Source: Candidatus Harrysmithiimonas galli (GTDB lineage: Bacteria; Bacillota; Bacilli; CAJFEE01). Taken from it: 64,000 nucleotides of DNA. The translations under genes and the position numbers were made by a program. The stretch covers positions 62,001 through 126,000 of the forward strand of contig CAJFEE010000003.1 of assembly GCA_904373265.1 (NCBI GenBank), read 5' to 3'. The notes beneath the pieces were generated by a model. The model was not told the DNA's origin. It ran no database searches and was given only the letters and a program-made list of their open reading frames with translations. Shown piece by piece: positions 39,674-50,735 of this stretch (the stretch's first letter is position 1; every line of letters starts with the position of its first letter).

Positions 39674-40023
39674 ATCACTCACCACCTGATTAGATTTTCC
39701 CTGATGACAGCTTACCATAGAAAAAAAGCAAAAACCGACAAAAAATTGTCGGTTTTTCATAAAAATAACGCTGGAAAATATACCTTTTCTTCAGTACATA
39801 ATATTTTTATTCATTGTCTTTTATGCTGCTACTTTTTATCATATCACTATGGTTTTTTCATTTCTGAAAAAATCACATATTTTTTTAAGAATTCGGGATA
39901 CTTGTATTCTGTAAACCCACTTGCTTCTCCTTCATTGAAAGACATAAGAAATACGCTACCTTTACAGATGACAACTGCCACACAACTTGGCGCAAAAGAA
40001 AATTTTATTTTGCGCTCTACAAT
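39674..40023. other. Spacer between thiN and rpe with two hairpins
   Basis: No gene. Apart from the strong terminator at 39730-39757, a second hairpin with GCGCAAAA/TTTTGCGC arms (39990-39997 and 40008-40015) lies 8 bases after the rpe stop and may assist termination. A 123-codon plus-strand frame crossing both is antisense to the 5' end of thiN and the 3' end of rpe. Confidence 0.5.
39722..39757 (-). terminator. Intrinsic terminator upstream of thiN
   Basis: Perfect 12-base stem AAAAACCGACAA / TTGTCGGTTTTT with a 4-base loop (39730-39757), with T-rich sequence following on the minus strand. It ends the long priA-to-rpe unit before thiN. Confidence 0.82.
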
Positions 40024-40671
40024 CTATGCTTCACGAATTTCACGAATTGCCTTTGCACGATCTGTTGCACAATAAATCGCATTTCCTGCAACCAAAACCT
40101 GTGCGCCTGCATCTTTACACAACTTAGCTGTCTCTCGATTTATTCCACCGTCCACTTCAATTAAAACATTTAAATGATTGGAATGAATTAATCGAGAAGC
40201 TTCCTCGATTTTTGGCAGCACATTCGGAATAAATTTTTGTCCACCAAAACCAGGATTCACTGTCATAAATAAAACCAAATCAATATCTTGGATTACATGT
40301 TGAATACTTGAAACTGGGGTTGCCGGGTTTAAAGAAACACCTGCCTTTACACCAAATGATTTAATAATTTGAACGGTACGATGTAAATGCTTGCTTGCTT
40401 CTGTATGAACAGTTATATAATCTGCACCTGCTTCAGCAAATACTGCAATATACTGATCTGGATTTTCAATCATTAAATGGACATCAAATGGCAATTTTGT
40501 ATATGGACGAATCGCCGAAACAATTGCCGGTCCCAATGTAATATTCGGTACAAAATGCCCATCCATAACATCAATATGAATCCAATCCGCTCCGTTTCTT
40601 TCTACGTCTTGAATTTCTTCCTTTAATTTTGCAAAGTCTGCTGACAATATTGACGGTGCCACCCATGTCAT
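40024..40671 (-). CDS. rpe: Ribulose-phosphate 3-epimerase
   Basis: Interconverts ribulose-5-P and xylulose-5-P in the pentose phosphate pathway. The 215-residue TIM barrel has [51 protein letters not shown] and [11 protein letters not shown]. It starts 2 bases after rsgA, so it is co-transcribed. Confidence 0.98.
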   Translation of the reverse strand: MTWVAPSILSADFAKLKEEIQDVERNGADWIHIDVMDGHFVPNITLGPAIVSAIRPYTKLPFDVHLMIENPDQYIAVFAEAGADYITVHTEASKHLHRTVQIIKSFGVKAGVSLNPATPVSSIQHVIQDIDLVLFMTVNPGFGGQKFIPNVLPKIEEASRLIHSNHLNVLIEVDGGINRETAKLCKDAGAQVLVAGNAIYCATDRAKAIREIREA

Positions 40672-40673
40672 TT

Positions 40674-41549
40674 TTAATACCTCCGTTTTCTATCCTGAAT
40701 TTCCTGTACAAATGTGACATAATCTCTATATCTTGATGCCAAAATCTCTTGTTCTTCAACAGCCTCTTTTATTTTGCAATGCGGCTCATTCAAATGCAAA
40801 CATCCTCTGAATTTACATAAATCCTGCCGATCCACAAATTCTGGAAAACATTCACGCAAATCCTCCAATGTAAGCTCATCTAGCTCTAATGAGCTAAATC
40901 CAGGAGTATCCGCAATCCAACCGCCATATAAAGGAATCAATTCAACATGACGCGTTGTGTGCTTTCCTCGACCCAATGATTTTGAAATATTTCCAGTTTT
41001 TAAATCCAAATCAGGCGCCAAAATATTGAGCAGCGAAGATTTCCCAACACCAGTTTGCCCTGCGACAGTCGTAATCTTTCCAGGAATTCGTTCCTTTAAT
41101 TGCTGATCTACAAATTGATGTGAGCTGTAAAAAATGGTATACCCTATTTTTTCATATGGTTTTAGTTCCTGCTTTAGTTTAGACAATTCGTTTTCTGTCA
41201 ATAAATCCGTTTTCGTTATAATAATAATCGGTTCAATTCGATGATGCTCAACCAATACAAGAAAACGATTGAGCAAATAAAGTCGAAAATTCGGTTCTCT
41301 TGCTGAAAAAACCAAAAAGGCCTGGTCAATATTCACAATCGGCGGACGAATCAATTGATTTTTCCGTTCATGAATTTCTAAAACATAACCTTCTTCTGGA
41401 GATTCAGCTTTGTAAGTAACCCAATCGCCAACAAAAGGTGTTGTTTTATCTTTTCGAAATCTTCCGCGCCCTCGACAGGTGATAACCTGTTTTCCATTCT
41501 GTACATAATAAAATCCAGCTAAAGCTTTAATAATTTGACCTTCAGGCAT
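40674..41549 (-). CDS. rsgA: Ribosome small-subunit GTPase RsgA (CpgA)
   Basis: Circularly permuted GTPase acting in late 30S maturation; in B. subtilis it also influences metabolism and is phosphorylated by PrkC. The 291-residue protein has an N-terminal OB fold and G motifs in permuted order: [29 protein letters not shown]. It ends in a zinc knuckle, [14 protein letters not shown]. The ATG at 41549 follows GGGAGTGAAAGT. It lies just after prkC. Confidence 0.97.
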   Translation of the reverse strand: MPEGQIIKALAGFYYVQNGKQVITCRGRGRFRKDKTTPFVGDWVTYKAESPEEGYVLEIHERKNQLIRPPIVNIDQAFLVFSAREPNFRLYLLNRFLVLVEHHRIEPIIIITKTDLLTENELSKLKQELKPYEKIGYTIFYSSHQFVDQQLKERIPGKITTVAGQTGVGKSSLLNILAPDLDLKTGNISKSLGRGKHTTRHVELIPLYGGWIADTPGFSSLELDELTLEDLRECFPEFVDRQDLCKFRGCLHLNEPHCKIKEAVEEQEILASRYRDYVTFVQEIQDRKRRY

Positions 41550-41574
41550 ACTTTCACTCCCACTGTACATTCGA

Positions 41575-43575
41575 TTATGAATTTGGATAATTTATGACTT
41601 TTTGCTGAATGACCGCACCTTCACGAACAATTCGATATTCCCCTGTTTCTCCATATGGAATCGTCATCTCAAATGATTCCTCTGTATCCTCTGTAATATC
41701 AAAATGCAATGCAGGTTGGTTAATGGAACGATTTAAATCCTTAATATAAATGACAACCTCTTGTACTTCCTTGTTAATATCATAATCAAATGGTAAGCTA
41801 ACTTGAACATAAACAACCTTTGGCGGTTTTTCTTCTTCTCCTTTGGATACAACAACTGTAATGGTTCCATTCTCCTGAATTGTATTGCCCGCACCTGGTG
41901 TATGTGAAATAATTTTTCCTTTTTCAACGGAATCATGATACTGTTCTTGTATCTGAACCTTTAAATGATTTGCGTTGGCAAATGACTCGAGCTCACTTAA
42001 CACTTTTCCTTCAAAGTTTTCTAATACAATTCCCTTTGGCTTTGGCTCTTCCTTTGCAATCACCAAATTCAAAACCGTATCAGCTAAAACAACCTCTTCT
42101 CCATGGCGAGGAGTTTGTTGTAAAATCATTCCTGGCGTTTGATCGGAAATTTCCTCTATCACCTGAACCTCTTTAAAAATCCCTTCCAACTGCTCTTTTA
42201 AATTGGGATATAAAAGTCCCTCATAATTGGAAACTGCTGCTTTTTCCATACCAAGAGAAACAAAGACGGTAATCGGAAAATTTTCTTTTACAAGTGCTCC
42301 GATTGAAGGATTTGTTTTGATCACCTTTCCTTCCTCAATTTCTTCACTGTTTTGTTCAATCACTTTATCCACTATTAAGTTATATTTCTCCAACTCCTGC
42401 TCTGCCTCTTCCAAAGTCATGTCTATAATATCTGGAATCTCTACTTCTTTTACTTCTTCCTTTCCAAACCAGTGAAAAGACAAAAATATTCCAAGTACAA
42501 TGATAACAAAAACGAAAAACACAAGCAGAATTTGATTTTTCTGAACTTGATACCAAGGCTTTGGTACACTGGAAACAGAAGGATTGATGTTTAGATTGGA
42601 AGCATGTTCATCTTCTCGAACCGAACTTGAAATATTTGTATGAAAAGAAACAGGCTCGATTTCTTGTATAAATGAATCATCAAATACAGAGGAAGCTGGT
42701 TTCGTTTTCTCCAAATCCTCTGCTTCTGGACGATAAGGCAAAACATTTAATCGATCTGGCTGCAAGCATTCATTGATATCTCTAACCATTTCCTGAACTG
42801 TATGGTAACGATGTTTTAAATCCTTTGCAGCTGCTTTTAAAATAATATTTTCAACACTTTGCGGTATCTCTGGACGTAAAATTCGAATGGAAGGAACTGG
42901 TGTTTGAATATGATGCAATGCGACTGCAACAGCAGATTCTCCTTGAAAAGGGGGAGCTCCTGCAAACAGTTCATAAAATAAAATCCCCATAGAATAAATA
43001 TCCGTTTGATATGTGATCACACTGCCATTTGCTTGCTCAGGCGACAAATAATGCACACTTCCGATGGTTGTATTGGTTTGTGTCATCGTTGCCGATTGTA
43101 AAAGCATAGCTATACCGAAATCTGTAATTTTAATATTTCCATTTGTGTCAATTAAAATATTTTGTGGCTTAATATCACGATGAATAATCTGGTACTCATG
43201 CGCATGAGAAATAGCTGAGGCAATTTGTTCCATGATTAACAAAGCCTCTTCCAATGGAATGGGATGATTGTTTTGAATATAGTCTTTCAAAGTCAACCCC
43301 TTCACATATTCCATCACAATATAATAAGTTCCTTCACCCTCCCCAATATCATAAATCGAAACAATATTCGGATGTGATAGCGTGAGCGCAGACTGTGCTT
43401 CTCGACGAAACCGTTTTACAGCGCGCTCATCCAAGGCTAAATCTTGACGCAAAATTTTCACAGCAACTTCGCGTTCCAAAATGTTATCAAACGCACGGTA
43501 AACGGTTGCCATTCCGCCTCCACCGATCATTTCTAAAATTTTATATCTATCTCCTAAACAAGAACCAATGATCAT
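41575..43575 (-). CDS. prkC: PASTA-domain Ser/Thr protein kinase PrkC
   Basis: Membrane eukaryotic-type kinase that senses muropeptides, controlling germination and cell-wall metabolism. The 666-residue protein has a kinase domain with GGGGMATVYRA, VAVKIL (catalytic Lys), IIHRDIKPQNILID, KITDFGIA and GSVHYLSPEQ. A variable linker and one membrane helix near residues 340-365 follow. Outside are three PASTA repeats (first beginning VEIPDIIDMTLEEAE) and a C-terminal beta-sandwich tail. It follows prpC by one base. Confidence 0.97.
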   Translation of the reverse strand: MIIGSCLGDRYKILEMIGGGGMATVYRAFDNILEREVAVKILRQDLALDERAVKRFRREAQSALTLSHPNIVSIYDIGEGEGTYYIVMEYVKGLTLKDYIQNNHPIPLEEALLIMEQIASAISHAHEYQIIHRDIKPQNILIDTNGNIKITDFGIAMLLQSATMTQTNTTIGSVHYLSPEQANGSVITYQTDIYSMGILFYELFAGAPPFQGESAVAVALHHIQTPVPSIRILRPEIPQSVENIILKAAAKDLKHRYHTVQEMVRDINECLQPDRLNVLPYRPEAEDLEKTKPASSVFDDSFIQEIEPVSFHTNISSSVREDEHASNLNINPSVSSVPKPWYQVQKNQILLVFFVFVIIVLGIFLSFHWFGKEEVKEVEIPDIIDMTLEEAEQELEKYNLIVDKVIEQNSEEIEEGKVIKTNPSIGALVKENFPITVFVSLGMEKAAVSNYEGLLYPNLKEQLEGIFKEVQVIEEISDQTPGMILQQTPRHGEEVVLADTVLNLVIAKEEPKPKGIVLENFEGKVLSELESFANANHLKVQIQEQYHDSVEKGKIISHTPGAGNTIQENGTITVVVSKGEEEKPPKVVYVQVSLPFDYDINKEVQEVVIYIKDLNRSINQPALHFDITEDTEESFEMTIPYGETGEYRIVREGAVIQQKVINYPNS

Positions 43576-43576
43576 A

Positions 43577-44335
43577 TTATTGTTCTCCTTCTGCTTGTAA
43601 ATTTGTTAAATCCACAAGAATGACAGAAATATTGTCTTCCCCACCCGCTTCATTGGCACACTCAATTAAAAGTTTTGATTTTTCCTCCAAACTTAAGGGT
43701 TTATGTAAAATATCCTCCATCTCATTTATGGATATTTTCCCAGACAATCCATCTGTACAAATCAATAGACAGCTTTTCTCATCAATACTGATGGTTTGAA
43801 CATCTACTTGAATGGTTTTTTCTGTTCCCAAAGCACGCATCAAAATATTCCTTTTTGGATGAGTCTGTGCATCCTTCAAAGATAAAGCACCGCGCTTCAC
43901 CAATTCATTCACGTAAGAATGATCCTCTGTTACTTGAATCAAGCCATCTTTTCCAAGTAAATATGCACGGCTGTCTCCGACATGTGCAACAGTCAAACTT
44001 TGATCTTGACATAAAGATACAGCAACAACAGTAGTCCCCATGCCTAAACAATCCTGATTTTGCATACTGTATGTATAAATTTTTTCATTCAATTCCTCAA
44101 TGGCAGATACCAACCATGCTTCCGCCTCTTTAGCTGAAAACCTCCCTTTTGTTTGTGAAAATTTCTCTTGAAAAAAATTTACTGTCATAGACGAAGCAAC
44201 ATCTCCGGCTTGATGTCCACCCATACCATCAGCTAAAACAAATAGCGGAATTTCATCTTGATTATAAACAATCATAACCGCATCTTCATTATGTTGTCTG
44301 ACACGTCCTAAATCTGTTTTAATTACTGTATTCAT
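43577..44335 (-). CDS. prpC: PP2C-type protein phosphatase PrpC
   Basis: Mn2+-dependent phosphatase that reverses PrkC action. The 252-residue protein has the metal-binding motifs RQHNEDAVM, LADGMGGHQAGDVAS, HVGDSRAYLL, CTDGLSGKI and GGEDNISVILVDL. It sits between rlmN and prkC in the invariant kinase-phosphatase pair. Confidence 0.97.
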   Translation of the reverse strand: MNTVIKTDLGRVRQHNEDAVMIVYNQDEIPLFVLADGMGGHQAGDVASSMTVNFFQEKFSQTKGRFSAKEAEAWLVSAIEELNEKIYTYSMQNQDCLGMGTTVVAVSLCQDQSLTVAHVGDSRAYLLGKDGLIQVTEDHSYVNELVKRGALSLKDAQTHPKRNILMRALGTEKTIQVDVQTISIDEKSCLLICTDGLSGKISINEMEDILHKPLSLEEKSKLLIECANEAGGEDNISVILVDLTNLQAEGEQ

Positions 44336-44347
44336 TTGCTCACCCCA

Positions 44348-45409
44348 TTATTTCAAATGGCCACTTTTTTTTGCACGCAATTGCCCACAGGCTGCATCGA
44401 TATCATGTCCCTGCTCTCTTCTTATCGTAACATTTATCCCTTGTTTTTTTAAGATATTAGCAAATTTTTGAATTTGTGACTGGGTTGTTCTTTGATAGAA
44501 TCGTTCCTGTACATGATTAATTGGGATTAAATTCACATGACATTTTAAACCACGAATCAAGTTTACCAACTCAAGCGCATGTGCTTCAGAATCATTCACA
44601 TGTGTAAGTCCATATTCAAAAGTTACACGGCGATTGGTTGTTTGAATATAATCTGCCACTGCTGTCATTAATTCCTTCAGGGGATAGGCACGATTAATCG
44701 GCATCATTTGCGTACGCAACACATCATTTGGCGCATGCAAAGAGATCGCAAAATTTACCTGCATGCCTTCTTTAGCAAATGTATAAATTTTTGGTACAAT
44801 TCCACTTGTTGAAACTGTAATATGGCGTGCACCAATATGAAGCCCTTTTTTGTCGTTGACAATACGCAAAAATTTTATCAATGCATCATAGTTATCAAAT
44901 GGCTCGCCAATTCCCATAACAACAATTTGACTGACTCGCTCATTTGTTCGATCCAACTCCTGCTGTACAGCCAGAACTTGCGCAACAATTTCTCCGGATT
45001 CAAGATTTCGCTGTAACCCACCTAAAGTTGAAGCACAAAACGTGCAGCCGATTCGGCATCCAACCTGTGTCGTTACACAAACTGAATTGCCATAATCATG
45101 CTTCATCAAAACCGTTTCAATGGCATTTCCATCTTGCAGCTCAAATAAAAATTTTTGTGTACCATCTTGTGAAATTTGATGTACCAACGGTTTTAATGTC
45201 GTAAAACGAAATTGCTCCGCAAGTTTTGCACGTAAATCTTTTGAGAGATTGGTCATTTCTTCAATCGTTGTCACACGTTTTTTATATAACCAGTCAAAAA
45301 TTTGTCCAGAACGAAATTTGGGCTGCCCATTTTTCTCTAACCAATCCTGCCAATCTTCCAATGAATAAGTATAAATAGATGGCAGCAAACGATGAACTTC
45401 TTTTTTCAT
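44348..45409 (-). CDS. rlmN: 23S rRNA A2503 / tRNA A37 methyltransferase RlmN
   Basis: Radical-SAM enzyme making m2A2503 in 23S rRNA. The 353-residue protein shows [24 protein letters not shown] with the CxxxCxxC cluster, [29 protein letters not shown]-type PINHV and a C-terminal catalytic Cys in DAACGQLR. The ATG at 45409 overlaps the rsmB stop by one base (TAATG). Confidence 0.97.
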   Translation of the reverse strand: MKKEVHRLLPSIYTYSLEDWQDWLEKNGQPKFRSGQIFDWLYKKRVTTIEEMTNLSKDLRAKLAEQFRFTTLKPLVHQISQDGTQKFLFELQDGNAIETVLMKHDYGNSVCVTTQVGCRIGCTFCASTLGGLQRNLESGEIVAQVLAVQQELDRTNERVSQIVVMGIGEPFDNYDALIKFLRIVNDKKGLHIGARHITVSTSGIVPKIYTFAKEGMQVNFAISLHAPNDVLRTQMMPINRAYPLKELMTAVADYIQTTNRRVTFEYGLTHVNDSEAHALELVNLIRGLKCHVNLIPINHVQERFYQRTTQSQIQKFANILKKQGINVTIRREQGHDIDAACGQLRAKKSGHLK

Positions 45410-46773
45410 TATTTTATCCTTTCTTTTACCAGTGCACAAATATAAAATCCATCACTATTGAAATCATGTGGAAGAATAAGCAACTCTCCTTCCTTTTGCA
45501 CCCGCTTATTTAAAATTCCTGTCGGAATTCGGGCATGTAAAGACGAATCGCGGGTAAAATTTGGATTTTGTAAAAGAAAATGCTGAATAACATTTTGATT
45601 TTCAATTGCTCCGATTGTACAAGTAGAATAGATCAGTCGTCCACCATCTTTTACCAGTTTTGCAGCAGACTGTAAAATCTGTTGTTGAATTTCCTGTAAT
45701 CGAAACAAATCTTCCATAGTTTTCTCGTCCTTAATTTCCGGTTTTCGACGAATCACACCTAGTCCGCTGCAAGGTGCATCCACCAAAACAATATCGAAAC
45801 TTTTTAACGGATGCTGCTCTGTCAAACATTTTGCATCCCCAAGTTGCGCGACAATATTTTTAAGCCCCAATCGTTTGGCGTTTTTTTGGATCAACCTTAC
45901 TTTATGAGGATGAATATCTTGAGAAACAACCATTCCAGTTCCGTTCATACGCTCTGCCAAATGAGCCGTTTTTCCACCAGGCGCACCACAACAATCCAGC
46001 ACTTTCATCCCTTCTTTTGGATCTGACGCATAAGCGACAAGCATTGAACTTCCATCCTGAATTGAAAATAATCCCGTTTCAAAAGCTTGAGACAGAGCCA
46101 AATTGCCCTGTTTATTGATAAAACATTCCTTTAAAAAATCAGAAGGTGTAATGGTAAATCCTTCTTCTTTCATTTTTCGTATTAGATTTTCCCTTGTTGT
46201 TCGTAGTGGGTTCAATCGAATCGTTTGCTTTGGTGGAATCAAATTGGACTCACAAATTTTTTGGGCTTCTTCCTCACCAAAATTATCTTTAAAATATGAA
46301 ATCATCCAAAATGGATGTGCTGTCTGAAAGGAAAGCTGTTTGGCAAAACTGCCCGATACAAGTAAAATTTTTTCTTTATTTCTAATGATATTGCGCAGCA
46401 CACCGTTTACAAAGGAACCAAGTCTTCCCTTACTACGCTGCTTGGCAATCTCCACAGCTTCATGTACAACGGCATGCTCTGGAACTCGATCTAAAAATAA
46501 AACCTGATATAAAGATAAGCGTAAAAGCATTAAAAGCCATAAGGCTGTTTTGTTCATTTGAATATATTCAGATAAAATTTCATCCAAAGTTGATTTACGC
46601 TGCAAAGTGCCATATACGAGCTCTGTAAACAAGCCTTTATCAGTCAATGGGAGCTTGGCTGTTTTCAAAACTTGATTGACCAATAAGTTGGAATATGCAC
46701 CTTCTTTTTCAATTTTTAACAATGTATTTAACGCCAAATTTCGTACATTTTCTTGCTCTCGTTGTTTTTTCAT
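45409..46773 (-). CDS. rsmB: 16S rRNA m5C967 methyltransferase RsmB (Sun)
   Basis: The 454-residue protein has an N-terminal NusB-like RNA-binding domain (about residues 10-130: [20 protein letters not shown] ... VNGVLRNI). The C-terminal Rossmann methyltransferase has [32 protein letters not shown] with the catalytic Cys, and [11 protein letters not shown]. The ATG at 46773 lies inside the last codons of fmt, so translation is coupled. Confidence 0.97.
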   Translation of the reverse strand: MKKQREQENVRNLALNTLLKIEKEGAYSNLLVNQVLKTAKLPLTDKGLFTELVYGTLQRKSTLDEILSEYIQMNKTALWLLMLLRLSLYQVLFLDRVPEHAVVHEAVEIAKQRSKGRLGSFVNGVLRNIIRNKEKILLVSGSFAKQLSFQTAHPFWMISYFKDNFGEEEAQKICESNLIPPKQTIRLNPLRTTRENLIRKMKEEGFTITPSDFLKECFINKQGNLALSQAFETGLFSIQDGSSMLVAYASDPKEGMKVLDCCGAPGGKTAHLAERMNGTGMVVSQDIHPHKVRLIQKNAKRLGLKNIVAQLGDAKCLTEQHPLKSFDIVLVDAPCSGLGVIRRKPEIKDEKTMEDLFRLQEIQQQILQSAAKLVKDGGRLIYSTCTIGAIENQNVIQHFLLQNPNFTRDSSLHARIPTGILNKRVQKEGELLILPHDFNSDGFYICALVKERIK

Positions 46774-46774
46774 C

Positions 46775-47719
46775 CTATACACCCAATGTCTTCCCAATCA
46801 AAGTTTGTTGATCAATGCCAAGTATATAATCCTTAACCAACATTCGTTTTTTTCCTGACACTTGTACATCGGTTAATTCAATCCATGTCTCATTGCCAGT
46901 TGAAACAACAATACTTGTTTTTGTCATTTCTTGAATTTGACCAGCTGGCTTTACAGATTGATTCGGACGCTTAATCCCCCACCAAACCTTTAACGTAGCA
47001 CCATCAAGCAATGTATAAGCAACCGGCCATGGGTGCAAACCCCGAATCTGATTATAAATTTCTTCACCACTTTTGGACCAATCAATCCTTTCCTGTTCCC
47101 GTGAAATATTGCGAGCAAATGTTACTCGCTTGGTATCTTGAGGAACCGCTTGTATTTCACTGCGTAACAATTTTGGCAATGTCTCTGACAACAATTGCGC
47201 CCCCAGATGACTAAGCTTTTCAAATAAAATTCCAGTATGATCGGTTTCTGCAATTGGAATCTCCGCTTGGGCAATCATATCTCCTGCATCCAATGCCTCT
47301 ACCATATACATAATGGTCACTCCAGATTTCTGTTTTCCAGTCAAAATAGCATGATGAATCGGCGCACCGCCGCGAAATTCCGGAAGTAACGAGGCATGCA
47401 CATTGATACATCCATATCGTGGTGTTGCCAAAATTGCTTGTGGCAAAATTTGTCCAAATGCCGCAGTTACAATTAAATCTGGATTTAATGCCAAAATCGG
47501 CTCGTACGCTTCCTTTTCTTTTATTTTTTCTGGCTGAAATACAGGTAGATGGTATGCCTGTGCGCAAAGTTTAACTGGCGGTGGCGTCATAATTTTCTTT
47601 CTTCCTTTCGGGCGATCTGGCTGTGTCACAACGCCTATCACTTCATAATGATCCGCAATCAGCTTTTCTAATATTGCAACAGCAAAATCTGGTGTGCCCA
47701 TAAATAAAATTTTTGTCAT
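46775..47719 (-). CDS. fmt: Methionyl-tRNA formyltransferase
   Basis: Formylates initiator Met-tRNA. The 314-residue product has [15 protein letters not shown], the folate/catalytic core [20 protein letters not shown], and [13 protein letters not shown]-terminal OB-like domain with [11 protein letters not shown] is present. The ATG at 47719 follows GGAGGTGAAAAAA. It pairs with def directly upstream. Confidence 0.98.
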   Translation of the reverse strand: MTKILFMGTPDFAVAILEKLIADHYEVIGVVTQPDRPKGRKKIMTPPPVKLCAQAYHLPVFQPEKIKEKEAYEPILALNPDLIVTAAFGQILPQAILATPRYGCINVHASLLPEFRGGAPIHHAILTGKQKSGVTIMYMVEALDAGDMIAQAEIPIAETDHTGILFEKLSHLGAQLLSETLPKLLRSEIQAVPQDTKRVTFARNISREQERIDWSKSGEEIYNQIRGLHPWPVAYTLLDGATLKVWWGIKRPNQSVKPAGQIQEMTKTSIVVSTGNETWIELTDVQVSGKKRMLVKDYILGIDQQTLIGKTLGV

Positions 47720-47739
47720 TTTTTTCACCTCCAGAACCG

Positions 47740-48222
47740 TCAATGTTTTCCATCCTTCAATTCTTCTGGTTGATAATACTTCACAACCTTTGATGTAAAT
47801 AATATCCCATGCAAATGATCAATTTCATGCAGACATACTCTTGCTAACAATCCACGTGCTTCCAAAATAAACGGCTTGCCCAAACGATTTTGTGCTTGAA
47901 TTTTTACATATGTGGCGCGTCTAACATCTCCGTATAAATTTGGAAAGCTTAAGCAGCCCTCTATATCAATTTGTGATCCAGATTGTGCTATAATTTTTGG
48001 ATTGATAAATTCAATTGTTCCATGTTGATCATCAATATCTACAATCGCAATTTGTGCATCCAATCCAATTTGTGGTGCTGCCAATCCGATACCGTCATAT
48101 GCTACCATTGTATCATACATATCCTCCAGTATTTGTTTCAGCTTACTGTCAAACTGCTCAACGATTCGCATTTCTTTTTCCAAAATCGGATTGGGGTACT
48201 TGATAATTTCTCGAATAGCCAA
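47740..48222 (-). CDS. def: Peptide deformylase
   Basis: Fe2+/Zn2+ enzyme removing the N-formyl group from nascent proteins. The 160-residue type-1 enzyme has the three motifs [18 protein letters not shown] and [11 protein letters not shown] (metal His pair and catalytic Glu; Cys ligand in motif 2). Confidence 0.97.
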   Translation of the reverse strand: MAIREIIKYPNPILEKEMRIVEQFDSKLKQILEDMYDTMVAYDGIGLAAPQIGLDAQIAIVDIDDQHGTIEFINPKIIAQSGSQIDIEGCLSFPNLYGDVRRATYVKIQAQNRLGKPFILEARGLLARVCLHEIDHLHGILFTSKVVKYYQPEELKDGKH

Positions 48223-48296
48223 ATGTTTTCCTCCTATTCAAAAATATGGTTGGCTATAATCTCTGTTTCACTTTCTGATATCTGTGGTTGTTTTTC

Positions 48297-50732
48297 TTAT
48301 ACAAACGTTGTTGCCTGCAAATCAATGGTCATTTGTAAATCACCTTTTGCTAGTTTGGCCTTGTATTTTTCCTGCAAAGTTTTTAAACAGATTTTTAAAT
48401 GTTGCTTCTCCTTATACTTCATCACAGTCATAAAACGAAAACGATCGGAAACCTTTGCAATATTCGTTGCAACTGGACCTAAAATCATCACTTGTTTTCC
48501 TTTCACAACTTGTCGAAGCTCATGGGTCGTTTGGTGTGCCAACTGATAGACTTCTTGTAAATCCTTACTGGAAAATAAAATATTCCCAATAAAATAATAG
48601 GGCGGTGCTTGCATAGATTTACGCAAATGCATTTCCTGATGAAAAAAAGAGAGATAGTCATGTTGACTTGCATGGACAATACTGTAATGATCTTTTGAAT
48701 ACGTTTGAATGTATACTTCACCAGATAATTCATGTCTGCCTGCACGTCCGCTAACCTGTGTGATCAGTTGAAAAGTTCGTTCGGAAGCACGGATATCTGG
48801 TACATATAGCATCGCATCTGCTGAAAGCATACCGACAAGTGTAATGCGTGGAAAATCCAATCCTTTAGCAATCATCTGTGTACCAAGTAAAATATCTGCC
48901 TCACCGCGTTCAAATTGCGTTAAAAGCTTTTCATGTGCCCCTTTTTTTCTGGTTGTATCCACATCCATTCGAATAATTCGCGCTTCAGGAAGTAACTGCT
49001 GTAATTCTTCCTCAATCTTTTGTGTTCCTGAGCCAAAAAAACGAATATGCTTACTTTGGCATGACGGACAAACAATTGGACGATTTTCCTCATACCCACA
49101 ATAATGACAACGAATCTTTTCTTGCACCTTATGGTAAGTCATGGAAACATCACAATGCGGACACTGGCAAACATAACCACATTCTCGACAAAGAATAAAA
49201 GTTGCATAACCTCTACGATTGAGCAAAAGCACCACCTGTTCTTTTTTTTGTAACCGAAGTCGAATTTGTTTAAGCAATTCCCTAGAAAAAGATGAGCGAT
49301 TCCCCAAACGCAATTCCTGACTCATATCCACAATATGAACCTTTGGTAACGGTTCTTGGTTAACACGCTCCAACAATTCAAGATGACCGTACACCCCTTT
49401 TAATGCACGGGCATAAGTCTCAAGAGAAGGTGTTGCACTTCCAAATATAACCGGACAACGATGATATTTTGCTCGTTCAATCGCAACTTGTCTGGCATCA
49501 TAACGCGGCATTTCCTCTTGCTTATAGGTCGCTTCATGTTCCTCATCAATAATCATCATTCCAAGATTTTCAAACGGAGCAAAAATTGCAGAACGTGCGC
49601 CAACGACAACTTGTACTTCTTTTTCTTGAATTTTTCGCCATTCGTCATACTTTTCTCCATAGCTCAGACCACTGTGTAGCACAGCAACATTTGAACCAAA
49701 ACGCTGTTTGAATCGTTTTACCATTTGCGGCGTCAATGAAATTTCTGGAACCAGAACAATGGCTTCTTTATTTTGCTGCAATGCATAAGCAATTACCTGT
49801 AAATAAACTTCTGTTTTTCCACTGCCTGTCACACCATGAAGCAAAAACGGTTTCGCATCATATTTTCGCATAGCATCTTGAATGACAGATACAATTTCTT
49901 TTTGCTTTTGTGTCAACTGAAGAGGTGCTTGCAAATCGGTTTCCCAATGTTCATACGGATTCCGATAAGCCTCTGTTTTTTCAATGACAGCCAAACCTTG
50001 TTGTACCAATGCCTTAAAATTCATAAATGTCAATCCATTATCAGCCAGATCCGCCTGAAAGAGCGGTCCAACAGCATGCAGTAAAAGCTCTGCTGCCCGC
50101 CTTTGTTTGGTTGCATTCGGTCTAATTCTCTCTGAAATAAACTTTTGAAGTACAGTATTAGAAACCCGCTTCACAACAAATTGGATGTACTTTTTCCTTT
50201 CCTTTGTTTTCATTTCTGTAAGCAGTCGAATATATTTTGCTTCTATCCAATACTTAATTTCCTTTTCTGCAACTCCTTGTTGCAATACAAATTTGAGTGA
50301 CTGACTGTTCTGCTTGGCAAAAATATTTTTCAATGGCTCAGGCAAATCTTTTGTTTGAATATTCGGGTAAAGTTCAAGTCTTTTTTCATAACTTGCCTTC
50401 ATGGTGGCTGGCAGCATAACCTGGAATGCATGAATCCAATAACAAAGAACTTCATCTTTTAAGTATGCTGCCAATTTCAGCATTTCTTTTGTAATAACGG
50501 GTGTATAATCAATTACAGAATGAATTTCTTTATATTGAATTTCTTTTTTTTTCAAAGGAGGAGCTGTATCTAACACCTGCAAAACAAAAGCTAAGCGATT
50601 CATATTGCCAAACGGAACCCATACCCGTATACCTGCTGAAACAATATTTTCCAAATGCCTTGGAACAATATAAGTATATGGTCGATCCACCGCATAAGCT
50701 GGCAAATCAATAATAACCTCAGCATATTGCAA
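48297..50732 (-). CDS. priA: Primosomal replication-restart helicase PriA
   Basis: Recognises stalled forks and loads the replisome. The 811-residue protein has an N-terminal 3'-DNA-binding domain and winged helix. Helicase motifs are LLHGVTGSGKT, LVPEISLTPQM, MIIDEEHEATYKQ, IFGSATPSLETYA and a paired zinc-binding insert (CRECGYVCQCPHCDVSMTYH, CHYCGY, CPSCQSKHIRFFG). GTQMIAKGLDFPRITLVG follows. It begins MQYAEVIIDLPAYAVD and is 3 bases after coaBC. Confidence 0.97.
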   Translation of the reverse strand: MQYAEVIIDLPAYAVDRPYTYIVPRHLENIVSAGIRVWVPFGNMNRLAFVLQVLDTAPPLKKKEIQYKEIHSVIDYTPVITKEMLKLAAYLKDEVLCYWIHAFQVMLPATMKASYEKRLELYPNIQTKDLPEPLKNIFAKQNSQSLKFVLQQGVAEKEIKYWIEAKYIRLLTEMKTKERKKYIQFVVKRVSNTVLQKFISERIRPNATKQRRAAELLLHAVGPLFQADLADNGLTFMNFKALVQQGLAVIEKTEAYRNPYEHWETDLQAPLQLTQKQKEIVSVIQDAMRKYDAKPFLLHGVTGSGKTEVYLQVIAYALQQNKEAIVLVPEISLTPQMVKRFKQRFGSNVAVLHSGLSYGEKYDEWRKIQEKEVQVVVGARSAIFAPFENLGMMIIDEEHEATYKQEEMPRYDARQVAIERAKYHRCPVIFGSATPSLETYARALKGVYGHLELLERVNQEPLPKVHIVDMSQELRLGNRSSFSRELLKQIRLRLQKKEQVVLLLNRRGYATFILCRECGYVCQCPHCDVSMTYHKVQEKIRCHYCGYEENRPIVCPSCQSKHIRFFGSGTQKIEEELQQLLPEARIIRMDVDTTRKKGAHEKLLTQFERGEADILLGTQMIAKGLDFPRITLVGMLSADAMLYVPDIRASERTFQLITQVSGRAGRHELSGEVYIQTYSKDHYSIVHASQHDYLSFFHQEMHLRKSMQAPPYYFIGNILFSSKDLQEVYQLAHQTTHELRQVVKGKQVMILGPVATNIAKVSDRFRFMTVMKYKEKQHLKICLKTLQEKYKAKLAKGDLQMTIDLQATTFV

Positions 50733-50735
50733 AGC

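Noticed and set aside
39704-40075. 123-codon plus-strand frame
   Set aside because: Crosses a strong terminator hairpin and is antisense to the thiN upstream region and the rpe end.
47983-48546. 187-codon plus-strand frame
   Set aside because: Antisense to def and the 3' end of priA, Cys/Ile-rich from reversed codons, with no ribosome site or motif.
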